A stretch of DNA of 64,000 nucleotides from JBEVJC01 sp040510375 (lineage in GTDB: Bacteria; Bacteroidota; Bacteroidia; Chitinophagales; Chitinophagaceae): the NCBI GenBank assembly GCA_040510375.1, contig JBEVJC010000006.1, forward strand, positions 124,001-188,000, given 5' to 3'. Of the stretch, positions 37,921-46,216 are shown piece by piece. The translations under genes were made by a program, and so were the position numbers. A model generated the notes under the pieces. It did no database searches. It was not told where the DNA came from and saw only the letters and a program-made list of their open reading frames with translations. Within the stretch, counting starts at the first letter, position 1. Each line of letters opens with the position of its first letter.

Positions 37921-39599
37921 AAAATCGGTTTTAATTCATAAACCTCCAGGTTTTTAATTTTTGCTGTTCCGCCCTTAACCGACACTCCCAGGGTTTTGTT
38001 TGCAGCATCCAGGTTATAGTTGACGGGCATATATACCAACCCATCATTTACAAAAATTTCCAATCCGGTCCGGTCAACATAGATCAGCAGCTTCAGCTTT
38101 CCGTCTTTCAGGCTTACCGGTGCCTTCACTCCATCAACCAGCAATTGTTTCGCTTCAACATTAAAAATAACATCAAGTCCCCGGATATTAAAACTGACCT
38201 CACTGGCTTTTTCGGGAATTAAATCCAGCCGTATTTCGGCCAGACCGATTTCCAGTTTTTTTAATGGATTAGCCCCCTGTTCCTTAATAACAAGTGATTT
38301 GATTTTAGTTGGGTTTGTCCGCAGCACTTCCAGTTCTTTTACAGGCATCCTTGTCAGCCTCACTCCCTCAGCTGTTTTTACCAGTTTATGTTCCAGCGGT
38401 AAACTCATTGAATGTTCGAAATGTGAGCTCCCCGTACCGGTTTTTGTACGCCACCATCCAAGTTCAATGCGACGACCAGCCGGCTCATTGCTGAATGTTT
38501 GCGGCGCATAGAAGTCGCGCCCATACTGATTCTGCAGCCGTTCTTCTTCCGGTTTAAAAGTAGTACCATCAAACGTCCCGACGGCATACTCGGTATTGGC
38601 ACCCGTCAGTACCCATTTACTTGTGCCCGGCATTCCTTCAACGGGTAGTTCGTAAAATTCCGGACACTCGAAAAGGTACCGGTCCTTCCCGATCCCGCCC
38701 ATAACCGTAGAGGTGGGTGTCCATATTTTCAGGTCAGGTGATGTGAGAAACTGCATGCTGTGCTGTTCATTGTCGCCCCGTTCAACCCAGATCACCATCA
38801 CCCATTTTTTTGTGGGTTCATACCAGATCACTTTGGGATCGCGGTTCTCTTTGTTGATTCTCGGAACAGCAGCACGGTCAAAGCTGGTGAAGTTGCGTCC
38901 ATCCAGGCTCCAGCTCATGTACTGCGCCCATCCTTTTGCACCGGTATGGAAGGCAACCATTGCCGGTTTACCGTTGCTGCCCAGACCACTCGTGTTGAAG
39001 GAATCCACTACCGCACCACCACTGAAGATAGTACCACCCTGATCGGGATGGATAGCATCGTCGAGATGGGTCCAGTGTACCAGGTCCTTACTCACGGCAT
39101 GCCCCCAGGTCATATTTCCCCAGGCGCGTCCAAAAGGATTATGCTGGTAGAACAAATGATACTCCCCGTTAAAATAAACCATCCCGTTGGGATCATTGGT
39201 CCATCCACGTTTGGGCGAAAAATGGAATTGTGGTCGCAGGCTTTCACCATAAACATTGGTATTACTATCCGAATCACTTTGAAGAATGGGAGTAAACACG
39301 GTGGATCCTGAAGGAATTTTATCCACCCTCAATTCCACGTTTTTACCATTCCACTGATCAATCTCCAGATAAGCGTTCCAGTCCGGCGCACCTTCTGCCA
39401 GCTCTATATCAAAATACCGCGACAACACTCCATCCACCCAGATCTCTACATTCTTTTTATTCGCACCATTCCTGACAGGTAATACCAGGTATTTTTTTTC
39501 AGGTTTAAAATAACTGCTGAAACTTATGGTGCTTTCCTGGCCATGGATCAACTGGCAAAAACACAGGCAAATCACCAGAGAAAAAACAAACATTCTCAT
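37917..39599 (-). CDS. GH32 family fructan hydrolase (levanase/inulinase type)
   Basis: Exported hydrolase of 560 residues; signal peptide ending IHGQ. An N-terminal beta region (about 22-110) resembles the DUF4980 domain found ahead of GH32 in Bacteroidota. Then comes the five-bladed GH32 propeller with nucleophile Asp136 (WTNDPNG), transition-state stabiliser Asp254 (RDPKV) and acid/base Glu311 (ECPEF), followed by the C-terminal beta-sandwich (about 430-560). It should release fructose from beta-fructans or fructo-oligosaccharides; endo versus exo action and beta-2,1 versus beta-2,6 preference cannot be read. It is 95 bp after susD, with a hairpin in that spacer. Confidence 0.95.
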   Translation of the reverse strand: MRMFVFSLVICLCFCQLIHGQESTISFSSYFKPEKKYLVLPVRNGANKKNVEIWVDGVLSRYFDIELAEGAPDWNAYLEIDQWNGKNVELRVDKIPSGSTVFTPILQSDSDSNTNVYGESLRPQFHFSPKRGWTNDPNGMVYFNGEYHLFYQHNPFGRAWGNMTWGHAVSKDLVHWTHLDDAIHPDQGGTIFSGGAVVDSFNTSGLGSNGKPAMVAFHTGAKGWAQYMSWSLDGRNFTSFDRAAVPRINKENRDPKVIWYEPTKKWVMVIWVERGDNEQHSMQFLTSPDLKIWTPTSTVMGGIGKDRYLFECPEFYELPVEGMPGTSKWVLTGANTEYAVGTFDGTTFKPEEERLQNQYGRDFYAPQTFSNEPAGRRIELGWWRTKTGTGSSHFEHSMSLPLEHKLVKTAEGVRLTRMPVKELEVLRTNPTKIKSLVIKEQGANPLKKLEIGLAEIRLDLIPEKASEVSFNIRGLDVIFNVEAKQLLVDGVKAPVSLKDGKLKLLIYVDRTGLEIFVNDGLVYMPVNYNLDAANKTLGVSVKGGTAKIKNLEVYELKPIF

Positions 39600-39635
39600 A
39601 ACTAATAATTGTGATTAAGATTTAGTTTTCCTGTC

Positions 39636-39668
39636 GGGAACCCCAGGCATTCCAGCCATGAGGTTCCC
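39636..39668 (-). promoter_or_regulatory. Hairpin between susD and GH32 in the operon
   Basis: GGGAACC at 39636-39642 pairs with GGTTCCC at 39662-39668, enclosing a 19-base region that contains a further GGC/GCC pair. No T-run follows on the minus strand. It could act as a messenger-stabilising structure separating highly expressed susCD from the enzyme genes, a role inferred from position. Confidence 0.45.
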
Positions 39669-39694
39669 ACAAACGGATCATTCATTCATGTCGT

Positions 39695-41407
39695 TCAGTA
39701 TCCCGGATTCTGTTTATAGAGGCCATTGGTAAATGTTATTTCCGACTGCGGAATGGGAAAGTATTCATCGCGGCCAGCAGTAAACAGTGCAGTTGAAAGG
39801 AATGGCCGCCGCACTTTTTCAACTGCGAGATAACTATTCAGCGTCGGTGCAGCAATCCCCCATCGTACCAGGTCAAAGAACCGCGAACCCTCGGTACCAA
39901 ACTCCAGCCTGCGTTCCCATTGCAGGGCCTTACGTGCAAACTCCTGTGTCCAGCCCACCAGGGTATATGTGGCCACATTATAATTGGAAGGGAAGGTACC
40001 GTCCAGTTTTTTCAGTCGCCCTGTACTGGCAGCTGCACGTGTCCTGATCTGGTTAATCAATGGCAATGCCTTGTCCTGTTCACCCAATTCAATATATGCC
40101 TCGGCCTGCATCAGCAAAACATCATCGTACCGGAGAATGTCTACATTCTTGGCCGTTCCAATGAATGGTCCCTGTTTTGAATAAGAAGCACTGGTTGCAA
40201 GTTGTTCGCTGCGCATTGCATGGAAGTTTCCATAAACGCCCGGATCACGGATCCAGCTATTGCTGAACGGTTTGGTGTTATCATATTTATATGGATGCCC
40301 TTCAATCCCGACTGTATGATCCAGCCGGGGATCAACAGTAACTGTATTCAGGTCCGCGATACCATTGTTGAAAGTTTCGAAATTGGGCAGGCCGACTGTA
40401 CTGGTTGTATAGGCATTTACCAGGTTCTGGCTCGGCGCATGGAAACCACAGCAACCATACTGGGGTGCACCATGGGGATAGGTAAGTCCATCCTCGAAAT
40501 TAAGACGACCCGTAGTTGTTCCATCATTGATGGAGAACTGGATTGCAAAAACTGATTCAGGGCCGTTTTCTGTTTCGGCTAAAAAATTATCACCTATATC
40601 AGGACTCAATGCATATTTGTTTGAACTGATAACAGCCTGTGTCAGTGTAACCACTTCACTCAATCTTTGCGGATTGATACTGGTAACCTGATGCGTTTCA
40701 CTCTGCTCGTACGCCTGATAGAGCCTCAGTTTGGCGAGATAGGCCTGGGCTGCCAGTCTATTGGCCCTTCCGATTTCAGATTGTGTTTCAGGAAGGTTGT
40801 CGATGGCAAACTGGAAGTCTGCTGCTATCTTTTCCCACGACTCATTATTCGGAAGATCATTTGATACTTTAAGGATATCATCTGAGGTGGCTGTTTCGTC
40901 AAAAATCGGGATATTTTTGAACAGCAGCTTCATGGTCATAAAACTATGCGCCCTGAGAAACCTCAGTTCACCAAGTCTCACCTGTTTTTGCGGATAATCG
41001 GCTTCTGCGAGTGTGTTGACCGCACGTAATGCAACGTTTGCACGTGACACGGATTTAAAAAGATTCTTCCAGGTGCGTGGAAGAAATCCAATCCCATTCA
41101 TGGCCGCGTTTACCAGGTTATAATGTTCCATTTTATCCACTTCATCCAGATCGGCGGTACCACCACCTCCTTTATATGCATCATCGGAACGAATACTTCC
41201 ATATGCCCAATTACTATAAATTGGTCCGATCATATCACCATTGCCGATTGCTGCATAGGCGGCGGTGACAAGACCTTCAACGGCTGATGGTGAAGTAAGA
41301 TCGGCAGATGAAAGAACACCGGTTGGCTGGTAATCCAGCTGCTTTTTACAGGAACTGACCAGTATCAGTACTACCGTTATTACGGAGATAATAATATTAT
41401 TTTTCAT
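39695..41407 (-). CDS. SusD/RagB-family outer-membrane lipoprotein
   Basis: Surface glycan-binding lipoprotein of 570 residues, the lid of the SusC transporter encoded just upstream. The ATG at 41407 gives a proper lipoprotein signal (MKNNIIISVITVVLILVSSC); a longer frame runs 27 codons upstream inside susC and is not used. Typical SusD segments are visible: GELRFLRAHSFMTMKLLF (TPR region), RLAAQAYLAKLRLYQAY, and the C-terminal LQWERRLEFGTEGSRFFDLVRWG and YFPIPQSEI. It starts 19 bp after the susC stop codon. The bound glycan is probably a fructan or related polymer, judged from the neighbouring enzymes. Confidence 0.95.
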   Translation of the reverse strand: MKNNIIISVITVVLILVSSCKKQLDYQPTGVLSSADLTSPSAVEGLVTAAYAAIGNGDMIGPIYSNWAYGSIRSDDAYKGGGGTADLDEVDKMEHYNLVNAAMNGIGFLPRTWKNLFKSVSRANVALRAVNTLAEADYPQKQVRLGELRFLRAHSFMTMKLLFKNIPIFDETATSDDILKVSNDLPNNESWEKIAADFQFAIDNLPETQSEIGRANRLAAQAYLAKLRLYQAYEQSETHQVTSINPQRLSEVVTLTQAVISSNKYALSPDIGDNFLAETENGPESVFAIQFSINDGTTTGRLNFEDGLTYPHGAPQYGCCGFHAPSQNLVNAYTTSTVGLPNFETFNNGIADLNTVTVDPRLDHTVGIEGHPYKYDNTKPFSNSWIRDPGVYGNFHAMRSEQLATSASYSKQGPFIGTAKNVDILRYDDVLLMQAEAYIELGEQDKALPLINQIRTRAAASTGRLKKLDGTFPSNYNVATYTLVGWTQEFARKALQWERRLEFGTEGSRFFDLVRWGIAAPTLNSYLAVEKVRRPFLSTALFTAGRDEYFPIPQSEITFTNGLYKQNPGY

Positions 41408-41426
41408 TATAATAAATTTGAAAGAA

Positions 41427-44400
41427 TTAAAATGATGCGTTGATACCGAATGTGAAAGTTTTAGGGATTGGCACGGGTCCGAGGTCAATCCGTTCAGGAT
41501 CGGGACTCAAGTATTCCTTACTCTTGATCCAGAAAAGGTTTTCAGCCATAGCGAAAAAACGCAGTCTTGAAAAAATCTTTCCGGTGGTCAGCGAATACCC
41601 CAGCTGGAGATTCCTGAATTTGAAATAGGAGGTGTTTACAATAAAGTAGTCCGATGTTCTCGACTCGTTATTATTATCCTGCAGGGTTGCTGCCGGTATT
41701 TTTGTATTGGTATTGGTGGGCGACCAGCTGTTCAATACGCCCGGTCCAACATTTTCGCGCGCTTGCATCAGGTTATTATAACGGGTGTATACATCAAATC
41801 CTTCCCTGCCGGCTACGCCTGATCCAAAAATCGAAAGATCAAATTTCAAATAATTCATATCAATCCTCAGTCCATATTCTACGTCCGGAAGTGTGGTGCC
41901 GATCCATGTCCTGTCCAGGTCATCAATCACGTCGTCATTATTAATATCCACATACCGGATCCGGCCAGGTGCTGCACCAATCTGGTTGGCGGCTTTGTCT
42001 ACTTCATCCTGCGACTGGAAGATGCCATCTGTTTTAAATCCAAAGATGTCGAACTGCGAATGACCAATGATCGTGCTGACAAGGTTACCTGCATAGGCTG
42101 GTCGTACGTTTTCAGGCAGTTTGGTGATCTTGTCGCGGAAGTGTGCAAAATTAAGCTGCACGGTATAGTTGAATTTTCCAACCGGTTGTCCCCTGTAGCC
42201 CAGTACAAACTCCCAACCCTTATTTCTTTTTGAAGCACCATTCACTGCTTTGGACTGTCCCTCACCCAATGCCGAAGCAACCGGAGGTACAATAAGGATA
42301 CCCGTTGTCTGGCGCGAAAAATAGTCGAAGGAACCAAAGATCCTGTCCTGGAATAAAGAGTAATCCAATCCGAAATTCACTTCATCAGTTGTCTCCCATT
42401 TAAGTGATGAGTTGGCGGCCTGCGTTTGTACAAACCCCGAAGGAAGTGTACCTGTATTGGCTCCCGACAATGAATAAGCTGTTCCCACATTCATATACGC
42501 TTCCCAGAACCCGGGTGTCAGATCATTCTGGCTGGTACCATAACGCGTATTAAAAAGAATAAACCGGGCCAGGTCACCAATCTGCTGGTTACCTACGCGA
42601 CCTACACCAGCCCTGAGTTTCAATTCAGAAAAAATATTACTGTTCTTCAGGAATTCCTCGCGATCGATCCTCCATCCAACGGAAGCTGCAGGGAAAATAC
42701 CATACTGGTTTTCGGCACCGAAACGGGATGAACCATCACGCCTTACAGTAACTGCAGCCAGGTATTTATCGTCCAGGTTATAATCAATCCTGGCAAACTG
42801 TGAAAATAAACGGTTGCCGGTGGATCCGCCGGTAGCGGTGGTATTACCGGTACCCGCATTCAGGGTAAAATAATCTTCTGTCTGTAATGCATATCCTTCC
42901 TTTTTTATAAAATTAAAATCAATGTCGGTGCGGATATATTCTGTTCCGACCAGGAATTTAAAATTATTCCTGGAGTTGAGATTCCAGTTATAACGCGCAG
43001 TATTCGACCAGGTCATACTCAGGTAATGATTTCTGTCGAAGGAAAGAAAATTGGTAGTACGACTCAATGCCCCTTCTGTAAATCGTGGCGCGATGATTTT
43101 ATTCTCAAATGAAGCGTTGTCAGCACCGAGACTCGACCGCAACACCAGGTTTTTGATTGGCTGGATTTCGACGTATACATTACCAAATGTACTTACACGG
43201 TTTGCGTTGTTCCATTTAGCCAGGTCCTGCATATGAAGTGGATTATTCCGGTCAGAATAACCAGCACCCAGTTCACCCGCATAAGTCACACCATCATTCT
43301 GGTAGACCGGGATCGTTGGCGCAAGGGTAACCGCAAGTGAGGTAGTCGCTGCCCCACCAAGATCAAGCGCAGTAAGGGTTTCATTTGAACTGGCCATCCG
43401 CACATTTAACCCGATCGTTACTTTGTCATTAAACGACCTGGTAACAGCATTTATACTTCCGCCGATGCGATCATAACCCGTGAACCTCAGCATACCGGTA
43501 TTTTTCAGGTATCCGACATTCATTTCCACAGACGAATGCCTGCTGCCTGCGGAAATGGTAAGACTATTATTGGAAACAATTCCCGTTTTATACATTACGC
43601 TCTGCCAGTCGGTATTACCAGCAGGTGTATTCGGGTCACCACCTACAAATGGTTTAACACTAACATTATTCAGCACCGGGTTGTCAAAGTCATTGTTCCA
43701 GTCGAACGAATAAATATCCCCATAACCCGCAGCAGGATCCTGTCCGTCATTAACCGAAGCCAGCCACAGGGCCCTGCCCCGGTCAATAGAGTTGAGCATT
43801 TTAAATCTCATCGATTTCTCGGTCTGCGCAGAAATACTGCTGTTCAGCTGGAAGGTCACCTTACCATTTGTATTCGAGCCATTCTTTGTTGTTACAATTA
43901 TAACCCCGTTTGATGCACGCGAACCATAGATCGATTCTGCTGATGCATCCTTCAGTACCTGGACCGAAGCAATATTGGATGGATCCATATTCTGGAAAAC
44001 CTCGGGCCTGGTGGTCGGCACCCCATCTATAATATACAGCGGATCGTTATTGCCAAGTGTATTGGCACCGCGGATCAGGATTCTTCCATTTGATCCGTTT
44101 GGTGATCCGTCCTTTTCGATATATAATCCGGCTACCCTTCCCTGAAGTGCCTGCATGGTATTTCCGGAGCTGGTATTTTTAACAGGCGTCAGATCCACCA
44201 CGGCTACCGCGCCGGTTACATCCCTCCTGCGCTGGGTGGTATAACCAACCACAACCACTTCTCCAATGTTTTGCTGTACTTCCTCCAGCATCACCGGTTG
44301 GCCGGTGAGTTCATTAACCATCACGCTCAGGTCTTTCATTCCAACATAGGTGAACAGGATTGAATCAGTGGGAACGGCATCAATGGCAAAGCCCCCGGAT

Positions 44401-44558
44401 TCATTGGTGGTTGTTACAGCATTTCCAGACCGTACTGTCACACCCTGTAATGGCCGGCCGGAGGATTTACTAATCACAGATCCGGTAATCCGTTTAAGTT
44501 GTGCATGGGAGATCCCCGCTATGAGCAGCAAGGTGATCAGGCAAGTCAATGTTCGCAT
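41427..44558 (-). CDS. SusC-type TonB-dependent receptor
   Basis: Outer-membrane importer of 1043 residues. A signal peptide (ending ISHAQ) precedes a carboxypeptidase-regulatory-like domain (about 22-95), the linker GEVVVVGYTTQRRRDVTGAV, a plug domain (GRILIRGANTLG, LYIIDGVPT, IYGSRASNGVIIVTT), and a 22-stranded barrel to the C-terminal Phe (FTFGINASF). It lies between the MFS porter (21 bp upstream) and susD (19 bp downstream), the standard PUL order. TonB energy drives uptake of oligosaccharides into the periplasm, where GH32 and GH172 can act. Confidence 0.96.
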   Translation of the reverse strand: MRTLTCLITLLLIAGISHAQLKRITGSVISKSSGRPLQGVTVRSGNAVTTTNESGGFAIDAVPTDSILFTYVGMKDLSVMVNELTGQPVMLEEVQQNIGEVVVVGYTTQRRRDVTGAVAVVDLTPVKNTSSGNTMQALQGRVAGLYIEKDGSPNGSNGRILIRGANTLGNNDPLYIIDGVPTTRPEVFQNMDPSNIASVQVLKDASAESIYGSRASNGVIIVTTKNGSNTNGKVTFQLNSSISAQTEKSMRFKMLNSIDRGRALWLASVNDGQDPAAGYGDIYSFDWNNDFDNPVLNNVSVKPFVGGDPNTPAGNTDWQSVMYKTGIVSNNSLTISAGSRHSSVEMNVGYLKNTGMLRFTGYDRIGGSINAVTRSFNDKVTIGLNVRMASSNETLTALDLGGAATTSLAVTLAPTIPVYQNDGVTYAGELGAGYSDRNNPLHMQDLAKWNNANRVSTFGNVYVEIQPIKNLVLRSSLGADNASFENKIIAPRFTEGALSRTTNFLSFDRNHYLSMTWSNTARYNWNLNSRNNFKFLVGTEYIRTDIDFNFIKKEGYALQTEDYFTLNAGTGNTTATGGSTGNRLFSQFARIDYNLDDKYLAAVTVRRDGSSRFGAENQYGIFPAASVGWRIDREEFLKNSNIFSELKLRAGVGRVGNQQIGDLARFILFNTRYGTSQNDLTPGFWEAYMNVGTAYSLSGANTGTLPSGFVQTQAANSSLKWETTDEVNFGLDYSLFQDRIFGSFDYFSRQTTGILIVPPVASALGEGQSKAVNGASKRNKGWEFVLGYRGQPVGKFNYTVQLNFAHFRDKITKLPENVRPAYAGNLVSTIIGHSQFDIFGFKTDGIFQSQDEVDKAANQIGAAPGRIRYVDINNDDVIDDLDRTWIGTTLPDVEYGLRIDMNYLKFDLSIFGSGVAGREGFDVYTRYNNLMQARENVGPGVLNSWSPTNTNTKIPAATLQDNNNESRTSDYFIVNTSYFKFRNLQLGYSLTTGKIFSRLRFFAMAENLFWIKSKEYLSPDPERIDLGPVPIPKTFTFGINASF

Positions 44559-44579
44559 ACTCGTAAGTTTTATTTGTTG

Positions 44580-45995
44580 TTAAATCGTTGTTTTGGTTTC
44601 AGGATCTATGATTTGGTTAGTTTTATTTCTTGTTCTTTCCCGTGGTTCTCCCATTAGTTTTATTTCAAGTTCTTCAAGTGATACACCCTTGGTCTCCGGC
44701 ATTCTGGTCAATACCCAAACCAGCTGAAACAGCATGACTACACTGAAAAAAGCAAAAATTGGCCAGGGATTATCTTTAAATACTCCATTGTCGCTATCCA
44801 GGAAGTAAGGAGTAACGAGCGTGATAATGGCTGCAAAAATCCAGTGTACACTTGCCCCGAACGATTGTCCCGCTGCCCTGAATTTGTTGGGAAAAATTTC
44901 TGAGATAAACACCCAGATTACTGCTCCCTGCCCGATTGCATGGGCTGCAATAAAAATTAACAGGAAGGTCATCAGCAAGACAGGGGATGCTTGGTTGGCA
45001 AAACACCAGGCCACAGCCGAAAGGCTGATGATGTAACCAATGGAACCGATGATCATTAATTTTTTACGGCCCAGCCGGTCAATCAGGTATAACCCGGCAA
45101 AGGTGAACAACAGGTTTGTTCCGCCGATTGCGATTGAGTTCAGGAGTGAGTCGGCTGTGCCCAACCCGATACGGGTAAGAATTTCAGGTGCATAGTATAA
45201 TATAAAATTGATGCCCGACAGCTGGTTGAAAAAAGCAATAAAAAAGGCAAGCCACACAATAGTGCTGTTTTTCCTGCCGAAAAATCCCGAACCCGAAACT
45301 GTAGCAGAGACTTTTGCATTATTATCGATAATGCTTTTTATTTCCATATCGGGATTACTCACACCCATCAGCCTTAGGGTTTCTGCGGCACGTGCCAGAT
45401 CATTTTTTTTGGTAACCAGCCAGCGCGGACTCTCGGGAACCCCGATCACCAGCAGGGTATATATAACAGAAGGGACGGCCAGTACCCCCAACATCCAGCG
45501 CCAGTCATTTTCACCACCCACTCCCTGCAGGAAATAATTGGAGAGAAAGGCCACCAGGATGCCGAACACAATATTAAATTGATACATGGCTCCCAGCCGC
45601 CCCCGGGTAGCCGGTGTGGAAATTTCCGAGATATAAGTTGGCGCCACCACCGATGATACACCAATCCCGATTCCACCAATAAAACGGAAAAAGGAGAATG
45701 AATAGGGGTCCTGCGCCAGTGCTGAACCAATTGCGGAAATGGCAAACAGTACACCAATCCAGAAAAGGACTTTTTTACGCCCGTAACGTTCGGTGGGATA
45801 TCCGCCAAAAACAGACCCCACCAGGGTGCCCCATAAAGCCATCGACATAATAAAGAATCCATGGAATAGCGGGGATGTGTGCCAGAGATTTTTGATTGGC
45901 AGGTTGGCACCGGAGATTACAACTGTGTCAAATCCAAAAATAAAACCTGCAAGTGCGGCCACAAGTGACCATTGGAAAATCCTGTTTTTATTCAT
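44580..45995 (-). CDS. MFS sugar porter
   Basis: Inner-membrane 12-helix transporter of 471 residues of the major facilitator superfamily, sugar porter type. The family signatures are all present: GFDTVVISG in helix 1, the GRKKVLFWIG loop after helix 2, the RGRLGAMYQFNIVFGI segment, PESPRWLV in the central loop, the second-half LIDRLGRKKL loop, and PETKGVSLEELE at the C-terminus. Such porters move monosaccharides by proton symport; given the fructan enzymes downstream, fructose is the best guess. It is the first gene of the minus-strand PUL, divergent from the hybrid sensor at 46217. A hairpin lies just upstream of its start. Confidence 0.94.
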   Translation of the reverse strand: MNKNRIFQWSLVAALAGFIFGFDTVVISGANLPIKNLWHTSPLFHGFFIMSMALWGTLVGSVFGGYPTERYGRKKVLFWIGVLFAISAIGSALAQDPYSFSFFRFIGGIGIGVSSVVAPTYISEISTPATRGRLGAMYQFNIVFGILVAFLSNYFLQGVGGENDWRWMLGVLAVPSVIYTLLVIGVPESPRWLVTKKNDLARAAETLRLMGVSNPDMEIKSIIDNNAKVSATVSGSGFFGRKNSTIVWLAFFIAFFNQLSGINFILYYAPEILTRIGLGTADSLLNSIAIGGTNLLFTFAGLYLIDRLGRKKLMIIGSIGYIISLSAVAWCFANQASPVLLMTFLLIFIAAHAIGQGAVIWVFISEIFPNKFRAAGQSFGASVHWIFAAIITLVTPYFLDSDNGVFKDNPWPIFAFFSVVMLFQLVWVLTRMPETKGVSLEELEIKLMGEPRERTRNKTNQIIDPETKTTI

Positions 45996-46010
45996 ATAGC
46001 AGTTCGTTTA

Positions 46011-46030
46011 TGCCGGTAAATGTACCGGCA
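46011..46030 (-). promoter_or_regulatory. Perfect 8-bp stem hairpin upstream of the MFS porter gene
   Basis: TGCCGGTA at 46011-46018 and TACCGGCA at 46023-46030 form a perfect inverted repeat around AATG, 15 bp before the ATG of the porter gene at 45995. It may be an operator or, in the messenger, a leader hairpin affecting translation. No T-run follows. Confidence 0.45.
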
Positions 46031-46128
46031 GGCCCTTCCCGGCCATTCAAGGTTTGTTTCAAATGCTTTAGAATTTGTGCTGTATAGTCAAACCTCACAT
46101 ACTGAACTGATAAAGAACCTGTTAGCTT

Positions 46129-46136
46129 TAATTTTG
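46129..46136 (+). promoter_or_regulatory. Candidate -7 promoter element of the hybrid sensor gene
   Basis: TAATTTTG fits the Bacteroidota -7 consensus TAnnTTTG and lies 80 bp before the ATG at 46217. No TTG/TTTG element at the matching -33 position was found, so this is a weak call. Confidence 0.25.
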
Positions 46137-46216
46137 CAAACATCCACTTAACCGGTCTATTAAAAATGTATCAGTTTATTTCAATATTGTTTGGAAATTA
46201 ATCTCAACTTGGGGTC

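Noticed and set aside
41408..41488. An extended susD start 27 codons upstream, overlapping susC
   Set aside because: The extension lies inside the susC coding end and would bury the lipoprotein signal; the ATG at 41407 gives a standard lipobox.
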